Source: CAVZCK01 sp963798805 (GTDB lineage: Bacteria > Pseudomonadota > Alphaproteobacteria > Rhizobiales > Rhodomicrobiaceae). Taken from it: DNA of 64,000 bases. The position numbers were made by a program, and so were the translations under genes. Below, piece after piece: positions 35,278 through 43,659 of this stretch (position 1 is the first letter of the stretch; the number at the start of each line of letters is the position of its first letter). The notes under the pieces were generated by a model, which ran no database searches, had not been told where the DNA came from, and saw nothing but the letters and a program-made list of their open reading frames with translations. The stretch lies in the NCBI GenBank assembly GCA_963798805.1, contig CAWCVC010000008.1:186001-250000 (forward strand), written 5' to 3'.

Positions 35278-37269
35278 TCAAAAATGGATGCCGCGCATCA
35301 ACTGCGTGAACGCCACCTGATCCGCGGTCGGCTCCTGTGGCTGTGCCTGCTTCTCGCCGTGCGCGGCAGCGGAGTCGGGAAACATCCGGAACATGGTGTT
35401 GTTGATGATTTGGGCCAGATGCGGCGTAACGGCATGGGCGATCTGGCCGAAAATCCCGAGCCGCGTCGCCAGCCGGACGGGCTTGCGGATAATCGCCTCC
35501 GCGATGAGCTCCGCCGCTTCCTCCGGCGTCTGCGCCGGGACGTGATCGTAGAATTTGGTCGGCGCGATCATCGGCGTGCGGGTCAGCGGCATGTTGATGG
35601 TGGTGAACTCGACGCCGCGGTCCAGATATTCCGCCGCGGCACAGCGCGTCCATGCCTCCAGCGCGGCTTTCGATGCGACATAGGCGGAGAAATGTGGCGC
35701 ATTCGCCAGGACGCCGATCGAGGAGATGTTGATGACATGACCGCGCCGGCCCTTCTCGGCCATGCGCGGCATAAGGCCGAGCGTCAGACGGAGCGCACCG
35801 AAATAGTTGATGGCCATGGTGCGCTCGAAATCATGGAAGCGGTCGTAGGAATGCTCGATCGCCCGGCGGATCGAATGGCCGGCATTGTTGATCAGAATGT
35901 CCACGCCGCCATGCTCGTCGAGCAGCTTACCGACCAGGCCCTTGCATTCGGCTTCGTCGGTGATGTCGGCCCGATAGGTGATGATGGCCAGACCACGTTC
36001 GGCCGCCTCGCGCTGCGCCTCCTGCAGCCGTTCCGCGTCACGCGCGATGATGATCGTCGTGGCGCCGGCTTCGGCCAGCTTCATCGCCGCGGCTTTGCCA
36101 ATCCCGGACGAGCCGCCGGTGATCAGCACGACGCGGCCTTTGACCTTGCCGCGCAGCGATCGATCGATATGCAGGTCGGGATCGAGATGCCGCTCCCAAT
36201 AATCCCATAGCCTCCAGGCGTAATCCTCCAGTGGCGGTACCTTGATTCCCGCCGGATCGAGCAGGCGCTCGGCCTCGCGCGCGTCGAAGCGCGTCGGATA
36301 GTTGATGAAGGTGAAGATGTCCGGCGGCAGCTCCAGATCCTTCATCAGCCGCTTATAGATCCGGCGGATGGGCGTTAGCGCCCACAATCCCTGAAGCACG
36401 CCGCGCGGCACGATGTTGAACAGCGCCGCATTGATTTTCATGCCTGGAAGCGGCGCATGCGCGGCATCGAAAAAGATCCTCAAAATGTCGCCGACCCGGC
36501 GCGCCTCGGGATCGGTGAGGTGGTAGCAGGCGCCATCGCCCTCCGGCAAATGCGCCAGATGGTCGAGCGCTGCGGTGACGAAATCGACCGGGACGAGATT
36601 GATCCGTCCGCCTTCGATGCTGACAATGGGCATCCAAGGGGGCAGCAGTCTGCGCGTCTTCTGGATCAGCTTGAAGAAATAATAGGGGCCGTCGATCTTA
36701 TCCATCTCGCCGGTATGCGAGTCGCCGACGACGATGCCGGGCCGATAGATGCGCCACGGGATTTTGCAGTCCTGGCGGACGATCTTTTCCGAGCGGTGCT
36801 TGCTGGCGAAATAGGGATGGGCGAGGCCGTGCGCCTCCTCGAACATATCCTCCCGGAAAATGCCTTCGTAGAGCCCGGCGGCAGCAATCGAGCTGATGTG
36901 ATGGAAGCGGGCTGCGCCGATCGCTTCGGCCAACTCGACCGCATTGCGCGTGCCCTCGACGTTGGAGGTCATCTCCAGCTCGGGATCGGCCTGCAGATTA
37001 TAGATGGCAGCGAGATGAAAGACGTTATCGACCTTTCCCTTGAGCCGCGCCCGGTCCTTTGCCGAAATGCCGAGCTTGGGCTTGGTGAGATCGCCGTGGA
37101 TCGGGATCGCGCGCCGCTCGTCGGCGCCCCAATAGCTTCGCAGCGCCGCAACGCGCTCGGGTGAGACATCGCGCATCAGAAAGTAAACCTGCGCTTCCGG
37201 CCGGGCGAGCAACCGGCGCACCAGCCGCTTGCCGATAAAGCCGCTGGCCCCGGTTACCAGATAGATCAT
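35278..37269 (-). CDS. Bifunctional alcohol-forming fatty acyl-CoA reductase
   Basis: A 663-residue fusion. Residues 1 to about 370 are a male-sterility-type NADPH domain (TGASGFIGKRL at 6-16; PYFASKHRSEKIV with the Tyr/Lys pair; WRIYRPGIVVGDS). The C-terminal part is a classical SDR domain (VVLITGGSSGIGKAAA, NNAGHSIRRAIEH, INISSIGVLANAP, YVASKAALEAW). Length, domain order and the closing MRGIHF closely resemble the Marinobacter reductase that reduces acyl-CoA through the aldehyde to the fatty alcohol (recalled, not aligned). With FadD and WS/DGAT nearby, this supplies alcohol for wax esters. The ATG start is clear. It is divergent from the phasin gene. Confidence 0.9.
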   Translation of the reverse strand: MIYLVTGASGFIGKRLVRRLLARPEAQVYFLMRDVSPERVAALRSYWGADERRAIPIHGDLTKPKLGISAKDRARLKGKVDNVFHLAAIYNLQADPELEMTSNVEGTRNAVELAEAIGAARFHHISSIAAAGLYEGIFREDMFEEAHGLAHPYFASKHRSEKIVRQDCKIPWRIYRPGIVVGDSHTGEMDKIDGPYYFFKLIQKTRRLLPPWMPIVSIEGGRINLVPVDFVTAALDHLAHLPEGDGACYHLTDPEARRVGDILRIFFDAAHAPLPGMKINAALFNIVPRGVLQGLWALTPIRRIYKRLMKDLELPPDIFTFINYPTRFDAREAERLLDPAGIKVPPLEDYAWRLWDYWERHLDPDLHIDRSLRGKVKGRVVLITGGSSGIGKAAAMKLAEAGATTIIIARDAERLQEAQREAAERGLAIITYRADITDEAECKGLVGKLLDEHGGVDILINNAGHSIRRAIEHSYDRFHDFERTMAINYFGALRLTLGLMPRMAEKGRRGHVINISSIGVLANAPHFSAYVASKAALEAWTRCAAAEYLDRGVEFTTINMPLTRTPMIAPTKFYDHVPAQTPEEAAELIAEAIIRKPVRLATRLGIFGQIAHAVTPHLAQIINNTMFRMFPDSAAAHGEKQAQPQEPTADQVAFTQLMRGIHF

Positions 37270-37436
37270 CTCGTCCTCCTGTAATGCTCCGACAATAAGT
37301 TGCTCGCGGCGCTGGCGTTTTGACGCGGATCAATTTGGGCGGGGTTCGGAAGATCTATATTTTAGCCTTCAAACACCCAACCGGTTTGAATTGAGCAAAG
37401 TACGATACCCCCACCAAAGCGCAGGAGTTGAGAGCT

Positions 37437-37862
37437 ATGGCAAAGAAGTTGAATGCCCTTGCGGGCGGAGAGTCCGAGAGCCGTTTGGCGAGCACGATCC
37501 GGGAATCGGCGACCAATATCTGGCTCGCGGGACTGGGCGCATTCGCCAAGGCCCAATCGGAAGGCGGCAAGGTCTTCAACTCGCTGGTCAAGGAAGGCGA
37601 GATCGTTCAGCAGCGTGCGCGGAAAGCCGCCGATGACAAGATCGCCGACATCAACGCGACCGCGAGTGGCACCTGGGAGAAGCTGGAGCAGGTGTTCGAG
37701 GATCGTGTGGCGCGTGCTCTGCGCACCCTCGGCGTGCCGACCGACAAGGACATCCAGAAGCTGTCCGAAAAGGTCGCCGAGCTGACCGCCGTGGTTGAGA
37801 AACTATCGGCTGCCGAGAGGAAATCCGCCGGCCGGACCGTTGCCCGCGCAGCGAAGAAGTAA
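37437..37862 (+). CDS. Phasin-family granule-associated protein
   Basis: A 141-residue helical protein of the PhaF/PhaI type: an amphipathic helix region (SRLASTIRESATNIWLAGLG then AFAKAQSEGGKVFNSLVKEG), a central coiled-coil-prone stretch and an Ala/Lys-rich end (GRTVARAAKK). Such proteins coat polyhydroxyalkanoate granules, but they can also bind other lipid inclusions. The ATG at 37437 has AGGAG nine bases before. It is divergent from the acyl-CoA reductase and upstream of the patatin gene, so a coat for wax-ester or PHA bodies is plausible. No PHA synthase is in this window. Confidence 0.85.
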   Translation: MAKKLNALAGGESESRLASTIRESATNIWLAGLGAFAKAQSEGGKVFNSLVKEGEIVQQRARKAADDKIADINATASGTWEKLEQVFEDRVARALRTLGVPTDKDIQKLSEKVAELTAVVEKLSAAERKSAGRTVARAAKK

Positions 37863-37945
37863 ACCTCGAAGTGGAGGTCCTGCGTTTGGCAGACCGTCAT
37901 GGAGGCCGGCATATTGTTTCCGATGGCGCATGAGGGAGAGCAGGC

Positions 37946-39193
37946 GTGAGCTGGGATAGTATTGGCATCGCTCTGGCAGGAGGCGGGCCGCTCGGCGCCA
38001 TCTACGAAATCGGCGCTCTCGTCGCGCTCGATGAGGCTCTCGACGGCATTGACCTGACGGATTGCGATGTCTATGTCGGCGTGAGTTCGGGAGCCTTTCT
38101 CGCCGCCGAACTCGCGAACGGCCTGAAGCCGCGGACGATGTACGAGATGTTCATCGAGCCGGACGGCGCGGAAGAGCCGTTTGAGCCCGAAACGCTGCTC
38201 CGCCCGGCCTTCGGCGAATATGGCCGACGGTTGGCGACCTTGCCGAATCTCATTCTGTCGGCAACCCGCAACTATCTGGAAGCGCCGCATTCGCGCGGCT
38301 TCTTCGAGTCGTTTCAGCGGCTCGCGCGGGCCTTGCCGACCGGTATCTTCAACAATGCCCGGATCGGAGCGTATCTGCGCAGGCTGTTCGATGCTCCCGG
38401 CCGCACCGACGACTTCCGCCAGCTCCGCCACAAGCTGTTCCTGGTTGCGACGGATCTGGACACCGGGACGGCGGTGCCGTTCGGCGCGCCGGGACAGGAC
38501 GGCGTGCCAATCTCCCTCGCCGTCCAGGCGAGCTCGGCGCTTCCGGGCCTGTTTCCGCCCGTCGACATCGGCGGGCGTCATTATGTGGACGGGGCGCTGG
38601 TGAAGACGCTTCACGCGTCCGTGGCGCTGAAGGAGGGGGCAAAGCTGCTGCTTTGCATCAATCCGCTGGTGCCCTTCGACGCCGAGCTTGCGCCGAAACA
38701 GAAGCCGGGCAAGCCGGTCTCGCTCGTCGAAGGCGGGCTGCCGACCGTGCTGGCACAGACCTTTCGCTCCATTATCTATTCGCGCATGCGCGTCGGCATG
38801 AGCCGCTACAAGACCGACTTTGCCGATGCGGATGTCGTGCTGTTCGAGCCGAGCCGCGGCGACCCGGAGCTCTTCTTCGCCAACATCTTCAGCTATGTCG
38901 ACCGCGAGCGGCTGTCCGAGCACGCTTATCAGCGGACGCGGGCGCAGCTTTTGCGCCGTTACGACGAGCTCGAACCGATTTTCTGCCGCCATGGTGTTTC
39001 AATTCGCCGCGACGTGCTGACCGATACGCAGCGCACTCTGTCCAGCAACATCGAGAAGGTCATCGGCCGGATGGGCAGTGGACTGATCCGCGTCACCTCC
39101 GAGCTCGACCGTACTCTGCGGCGCCTGGAAGAGGTCCTGCGGACGCGCGCGGGCGAAGCCGTGGCGAGCGGCGAACATCGGCCGCATGGATAG
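37946..39193 (+). CDS. Patatin-like phospholipase/lipase
   Basis: A 415-residue serine hydrolase. The oxyanion loop is AGGGPLGAIYEIG, the nucleophile is Ser47 in GVSSGAF, and the catalytic Asp215 is in YVDGALVK, the full patatin dyad. A C-terminal extension of about 110 residues is unlike plant patatin and may anchor it to lipid. The start is GTG at 37946 with GGGAG upstream. Between phasin and WS/DGAT genes, the likely substrates are stored neutral lipids or granule phospholipids. Same-strand spacing suggests co-transcription with phasin and the TPR protein. Confidence 0.88.
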   Translation: MSWDSIGIALAGGGPLGAIYEIGALVALDEALDGIDLTDCDVYVGVSSGAFLAAELANGLKPRTMYEMFIEPDGAEEPFEPETLLRPAFGEYGRRLATLPNLILSATRNYLEAPHSRGFFESFQRLARALPTGIFNNARIGAYLRRLFDAPGRTDDFRQLRHKLFLVATDLDTGTAVPFGAPGQDGVPISLAVQASSALPGLFPPVDIGGRHYVDGALVKTLHASVALKEGAKLLLCINPLVPFDAELAPKQKPGKPVSLVEGGLPTVLAQTFRSIIYSRMRVGMSRYKTDFADADVVLFEPSRGDPELFFANIFSYVDRERLSEHAYQRTRAQLLRRYDELEPIFCRHGVSIRRDVLTDTQRTLSSNIEKVIGRMGSGLIRVTSELDRTLRRLEEVLRTRAGEAVASGEHRPHG

Positions 39194-39255
39194 CTGGAGC
39201 AGATCGAAGAGCAGCGGCGGAACGCCCGCAGGGCATTCCCCGAAAGGATAGGACA

Positions 39256-40113
39256 ATGGCGAGCAGCTATGCGCTATGGGGGCGCTTTCCGCATGATGCG
39301 AAGTCCTTTGACTATGGCGGCGCAAAGCTGAAAAAGCATTGGGCGAGGCTGCATCGCGGCGACTGCGAATCGTTTCCCGACGAGCACGCCTTGAAGCACC
39401 TCGTGGACGAACATCCCGGCCTTGAGCCTCCACGGGCGCTCAAGACCGCCGCCAGCCAATTGCAGGACGCCTGGCGCGCCTATCACCATGGCGATTTCGG
39501 CGCGGCGGTAGAGCAGGGGCTCGCGGTTGGCCGGCTCGGCTACAATGTCGCTAACAAGGCGGCGAACATCTACGCGACCTATCTGGAGGAGGACGAGGAC
39601 CGCAAGCGCGCCGTGCTGACCGAGGCGGCCGATCGGGCCGAGGACATCCAGTCGGTCGCGCCCCGCCTCGCCAACGCCTGGTATTTTCACGCTCAGGCAC
39701 TCGGCCGTTACAGCCAGACCATCTCGATTGCGAAGGCGCTCGCCGACGGCATCGGTGGCAAGATCAGGGCGAGCCTCGACCGGACGTTGGCGCTGGAGCC
39801 GCACCACGCCGACGCCAATATCGCCCTTGGGCTCTACCATGCGCTGGTCATCCAGAAGATGGGCTCGACGCTCGGAGCGCTGACTTATGGAGCCAGCAAG
39901 GACGAGGCGCTTGCCCATTTCCAGAAGGCGGTAAAGCTCAATCCGGAGTCGGCAATCGCCCGCATCGAATATGCGAATGGCCTCGTGATGATGTACGGCA
40001 AGTCGAAAATGTCCGATGCGCTCAGCCTCTACAAGGAGGCCGCCGCTTCGGAACCGCTCGACGCAATGGAGTGCCTCGACGTCGAGCTGGCGAAGGAGGA
40101 GCTTGAAGACTGA
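39256..40113 (+). CDS. TPR-containing protein of the lipid-storage cluster
   Basis: A 285-residue soluble protein without a signal peptide. TPR-like units are visible in ADANIALGLYHALV, DEALAHFQKAVKLNPES and DALSLYKEAAASEP, with an earlier helical region around AAVEQGLAVGRLGYNVANKA. The N terminus (YALWGRFPHDAKSFDYGG) is distinctive. No catalytic motif is seen, so a scaffold role is inferred. It starts at ATG 39256 after AGGA, 60 bases past the patatin gene, and ends tail-to-tail with the WS/DGAT gene 21 bases on. Confidence 0.78.
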   Translation: MASSYALWGRFPHDAKSFDYGGAKLKKHWARLHRGDCESFPDEHALKHLVDEHPGLEPPRALKTAASQLQDAWRAYHHGDFGAAVEQGLAVGRLGYNVANKAANIYATYLEEDEDRKRAVLTEAADRAEDIQSVAPRLANAWYFHAQALGRYSQTISIAKALADGIGGKIRASLDRTLALEPHHADANIALGLYHALVIQKMGSTLGALTYGASKDEALAHFQKAVKLNPESAIARIEYANGLVMMYGKSKMSDALSLYKEAAASEPLDAMECLDVELAKEELED

Positions 40114-40134
40114 TCGTGCCTGGATCCGCGCCGC

Positions 40135-41667
40135 TCAACTGGGCTCGGGCTTTTTCCTTGAGCGGCGGGTCTTAGAAGTCCGGGTCGGCGGAGAGCGTCG
40201 CAGCGCCGCTTGGCGTGCGGCTGGTGCCGAGTCGCTTTTCGCCTCGGGCGGCAGTCGGGCCGCAGGCGTCGTTCCCCATGGCTCCATCAGCACATAATAG
40301 AGAAGTTGCTCGAATTCCGCTGTAAAGCGGGCGATCACTGCCTCCGGATCGGGAATGACGGCTGCATCTGCGATGACGCCGAACTGAACCTGCCCGTCGA
40401 AAGACAGGATGGATACCCCCATCGAAATGTCGCCGGGCTCCGGCACCCAGAACATCACCTGGTGCAGACGCGAGCCGCCGAGATAGAGCGGATGCTGCGG
40501 GCCGGGCACATTGGTCATCACCGCGCTCGCCCGGCTAAGCAGCAGACCGAACAGGCGCTCCTGCACGATCCGCGGAGCGTAGCCGAGGGCCGTGATCAGG
40601 CCCAGCGTCACGACCGCTTCATTGGACGTCTTCAGCTCCTCCATACGGCGCCGGATCTCGTAAAGTCGGGCAAGCGGATTCGCAATACCCACCGGTAATT
40701 TTAGCGCGACGACGCCGAACTGATTGCCCAGCTTTAGACCCTCGTCTTCACTGCGCAGATTGACCGGCACCAGTGCGCGGACCTCGACACCCCGCGTTTC
40801 GTCGCCCTTTTCCGCCAGATAGGCGCGCAGCGAGCCGGAGACCGCCGCCAGCAGCATATCGTTGATCGAGCAGCCGAGAACACGGCTGACGACCTTCACC
40901 TCGGGTAGGGCGACCGGATCCGTCCAGGCGACGCGCTTCTGGCCGCTCGGCTTTCCCTTGAAGCGCGTCGGGCTGTCCTGCGGCATGAACAGGAGGTATG
41001 CCAGCTCACCGGCAACCCCGATGCCCTCGCGCACCGTCTCGCCCGGTCGGCCGGCGCGGTCGCGCGCCTGTTGCCAGATCTGGCGGGAAATATGCAATCC
41101 GTCCTCGACGAAGCGCCTGCCCCTGGCGAGATAGTCGTCCCAGGGCGCGGTGCGGCGCGTGGCGGATGCCTCTCCGCTTCCTAGCCGGTGGCCCCCGCTT
41201 TCGGCGCCCGGCTCGCTGTCCGTGAGGGACAGCATAACGCCAATGAGGGCGACGCCATCGGCGATGGCGTGATGGAAGCGCGCGACGACAGCCGCACCGC
41301 CCTGAAATTTCTCGATGATATGGAAATCCCAGAGCGGGTGCGCCTGGTCGAGCTGCTCCGAGGCCAGCTCCCCGGCGAAGCGCTGCAATTCCTTCTTGCC
41401 GCCGCGGCCCGGCAGGCGCAGGCGCTTGATATGGCGCTTCAGGTTGAAATAGGGATCGGGTGACCACCAATAGCCGGTCGCGCGCTTTTCGACGCGCTGA
41501 TGAAAGCGTGGGATGGCGAGCAGACGGTCAGCGATGGTGCGCTCCACGCGATCGAGGTCGACCGGCCCTTGCAGCATCAGCACGCCGACGATGACCATAG
41601 GGTTGGCGGGCCGGTCCATGCGCAGCCAGGTCGTGTCGACCGGCGCCATCGGTTCACTTTTGATCAT
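40135..41667 (-). CDS. Wax ester synthase/diacylglycerol acyltransferase (WS/DGAT)
   Basis: A 510-residue acyltransferase. The catalytic motif HHAIADG lies at residues 132-138 (HHxxxDG). The family motif NVPGPQHPLYLGG and the start PVDTTWLRMDRP are present. The C terminus is Arg/Lys- and Pro-rich. The enzyme joins acyl-CoA to a fatty alcohol (wax ester) or to diacylglycerol at the inner membrane surface. The acyl-CoA reductase less than 5 kb away provides the alcohol. The first ATG was kept; an inner ATG at 41649 (MAPVDTTW) is also possible. Confidence 0.92.
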   Translation of the reverse strand: MIKSEPMAPVDTTWLRMDRPANPMVIVGVLMLQGPVDLDRVERTIADRLLAIPRFHQRVEKRATGYWWSPDPYFNLKRHIKRLRLPGRGGKKELQRFAGELASEQLDQAHPLWDFHIIEKFQGGAAVVARFHHAIADGVALIGVMLSLTDSEPGAESGGHRLGSGEASATRRTAPWDDYLARGRRFVEDGLHISRQIWQQARDRAGRPGETVREGIGVAGELAYLLFMPQDSPTRFKGKPSGQKRVAWTDPVALPEVKVVSRVLGCSINDMLLAAVSGSLRAYLAEKGDETRGVEVRALVPVNLRSEDEGLKLGNQFGVVALKLPVGIANPLARLYEIRRRMEELKTSNEAVVTLGLITALGYAPRIVQERLFGLLLSRASAVMTNVPGPQHPLYLGGSRLHQVMFWVPEPGDISMGVSILSFDGQVQFGVIADAAVIPDPEAVIARFTAEFEQLLYYVLMEPWGTTPAARLPPEAKSDSAPAARQAALRRSPPTRTSKTRRSRKKPEPS

Positions 41668-41828
41668 TGCTCGCGCACCTTACGCGGTCACGTTCCACGC
41701 CGGCGTCGCCTACCTATCGGGCCGTAGCGGGACCCGGTCACGACGGCTTTTTTCCAATGGTGGTAGTCTTCGGGATAGTTTCGGCGTCTTCCTTCCTCAG
41801 ACTAAAGCAGGATGATAAACAATGACCT

Positions 41829-42530
41829 ATGTCAAACAAGGAAGAAATCGTTGAACGCCTGGTTAAGGAGCTAGATGCTGCGCATGAGGCAAGGTCTGCG
41901 CTGACGGCCGATGCGGTGGCTGCGGCGCGCCGCGAGCATTTGCGGCAGTGGCAGGCCGAGCGGCTGGCGCGAACGCATGCCGATCTTTTGGCAAGCCGGC
42001 GCTACGGCGCCACGGCCGTGTTTTTTCTCTCGGACATCTACGGCCCGAAGGATCTCAGCCAGCATGAGGAGGATGTGCGACGGATGCTGCCGGTGATGAC
42101 GCGCGTGCTGCCGGCGAGCGGCCTTGAGACGGTCGCCGGTGCGATCGAGCTGAGCGCCGTTTCGGAGCGTCTCGACACCGCAATGATTCGCGCTTTAGGG
42201 CCAGCTGCCGATCGTCTGACGGCGGCGGATTATGGCCGCGCCTATCGCAAGGCGGGCGATCGGGCCGAGCGTGAGCGCCAGATCGAGCTGATCGAGCATC
42301 TCGGACATAGCCTGGCGAAGTTGACGCGGAGCCCGTTCATCGGCGTGGCGCTCAAGGCGATGCGCAAGCCCGCCCACCTCGCCGGCCTCGGTGGTTTGCA
42401 GGGCTTTCTGGATCGCGGCTACGCGGCTTTCCGCAAGATGGGCCGGGCGGACGAGTTCATCAACATGATTGTCACGAGGGAACGGGAGCTTCTGGAGGCG
42501 CTGTTCGCCGGGGACGACACCCTGCTGTAA
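41829..42530 (+). CDS. Conserved hypothetical protein beside WS/DGAT
   Basis: A 233-residue soluble, mostly helical protein with no signal peptide. A distinctive block, ATAVFFLSDIYGPKDLSQHEEDVRRMLPVM, looks like a conserved core; it is followed by helices rich in Arg/Glu. No catalytic triad or metal motif was recognised. It is divergent from WS/DGAT (about 160 bases between starts), so the two may share a control region. Function unknown; a role in neutral-lipid storage is only suggested by position. Confidence 0.78.
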   Translation: MSNKEEIVERLVKELDAAHEARSALTADAVAAARREHLRQWQAERLARTHADLLASRRYGATAVFFLSDIYGPKDLSQHEEDVRRMLPVMTRVLPASGLETVAGAIELSAVSERLDTAMIRALGPAADRLTAADYGRAYRKAGDRAERERQIELIEHLGHSLAKLTRSPFIGVALKAMRKPAHLAGLGGLQGFLDRGYAAFRKMGRADEFINMIVTRERELLEALFAGDDTLL

Positions 42531-42639
42531 CGGAGGGCCGTTCAATACAGGCCGTGCAGGGCCCTTATTCGCCGTGCACCGACAGACAGCGAAGCACGAC
42601 CCCTCGGTGCCAGCCCACCGCCAAGGAGCGAAGCCGCCG

Positions 42640-43581
42640 CTATTCCTTATTCGTGCCGATCACCGGCTTATGGAGCGCCGAGGATTTAGAGCCGCCGCCA
42701 TTCTGCGTCCTCAGCTCGGTAAAGGACTGATCGCCGGCGGCGGAACGCGGGCGTCGGAATGGAGCGACACGGTCATCATTGCCCGCGCCGCCCGCCGAGT
42801 TGCGGCGTTTTTCCGCCTGAAATTCGCGGCCAAGAACGTTCTGCTGCACGTCCGGCCGCTGCCTCGGCCCCTGATTGACGGATGAGGATACGACTTCATC
42901 AGGAACCTTCATTGCACCGGGTGGCACCGGCTCATCCTTGGTTTCCTGCTGCGGGGCGGGCTTGGGCGTCTCGACGTTCTGGCCACCTTTGGCGACGATC
43001 ACGGCCGCCGGCCGCAACACGCGCTCGTCAATCATATAGCCGGCATGAATGGTCTGGACGACCGTATCAGCAGGCACATTTGGCACGTCGATTTTGGTCA
43101 TTGCATCATGCAGATGCGGATTGAACGGCTGCCCGGTCGGGTCGAAGCGCTTAACGTTGTGCTTCTCTAGCGCCTTCAACAGCTCACGCTCGGTCACTTC
43201 GACACCCTCGATCAGGCTGCGCAAGGCTGGATCGGAGGTAACAGCCTCCTTCGGCACGGCTTCGATTGCGCGCCGGATATTGTCGCCGACAACGATGATG
43301 TCGCGGGCGAAATCGGAGATGGCGTATTTGGCGAACTCAGCCTTATCGCGCTCCGTCCGACGGCGGAGATTTTCCATTTCCGCAACGAGGCGCAGATTCC
43401 TGTCCCGCAACTCCGAGTTTTCGGTTCTCAGGGCATCGAGTTCGGCAGCCAAGCCCGCAGCCGAGTCAGCGGCGTGACCCGCCCCGGCCTGGCCCTGCCT
43501 GCCAGCCGCATTCCCCGAATCGTCCGGCCCGCCACTTGCAGCCTGTTCAGCGGCATCGGGGCCGCGCTTATCTTCTTCCAT
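42640..43581 (-). CDS. grpE: GrpE nucleotide exchange factor with unusually long C-terminal tail
   Basis: Residues about 45-200 are a typical GrpE: a long coiled coil (AELDALRTENSELRDRNLRL), the MENLRRRTERDKAEFAKYA core and the beta-sheet head (FNPHLHDAMTKIDVPNVP, GYMIDERVLRPAAVIVAKGG). GrpE releases ADP from DnaK. The protein is 313 residues rather than about 200: some 110 residues of Pro/Gln/Ser/Arg-rich, probably disordered sequence follow the head. A lost stop codon or frame error could explain the tail, or it may be real. It is preceded by hrcA on the same strand, 78 bases away, as in many alphaproteobacteria. Confidence 0.92.
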   Translation of the reverse strand: MEEDKRGPDAAEQAASGGPDDSGNAAGRQGQAGAGHAADSAAGLAAELDALRTENSELRDRNLRLVAEMENLRRRTERDKAEFAKYAISDFARDIIVVGDNIRRAIEAVPKEAVTSDPALRSLIEGVEVTERELLKALEKHNVKRFDPTGQPFNPHLHDAMTKIDVPNVPADTVVQTIHAGYMIDERVLRPAAVIVAKGGQNVETPKPAPQQETKDEPVPPGAMKVPDEVVSSSVNQGPRQRPDVQQNVLGREFQAEKRRNSAGGAGNDDRVAPFRRPRSAAGDQSFTELRTQNGGGSKSSALHKPVIGTNKE

Positions 43582-43659
43582 CGCGAGTCTACCCTCATAT
43601 GGGAGAGCTCCATCGCTGGAGCGAATTCTGTCCGGATATTGGCTAGAAGCCCGAAATAA

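Noticed and set aside
37607..38992. 461-codon minus-strand frame across phasin and patatin genes
   Set aside because: Shadow frame; both plus-strand genes have clear family motifs and ribosome sites.
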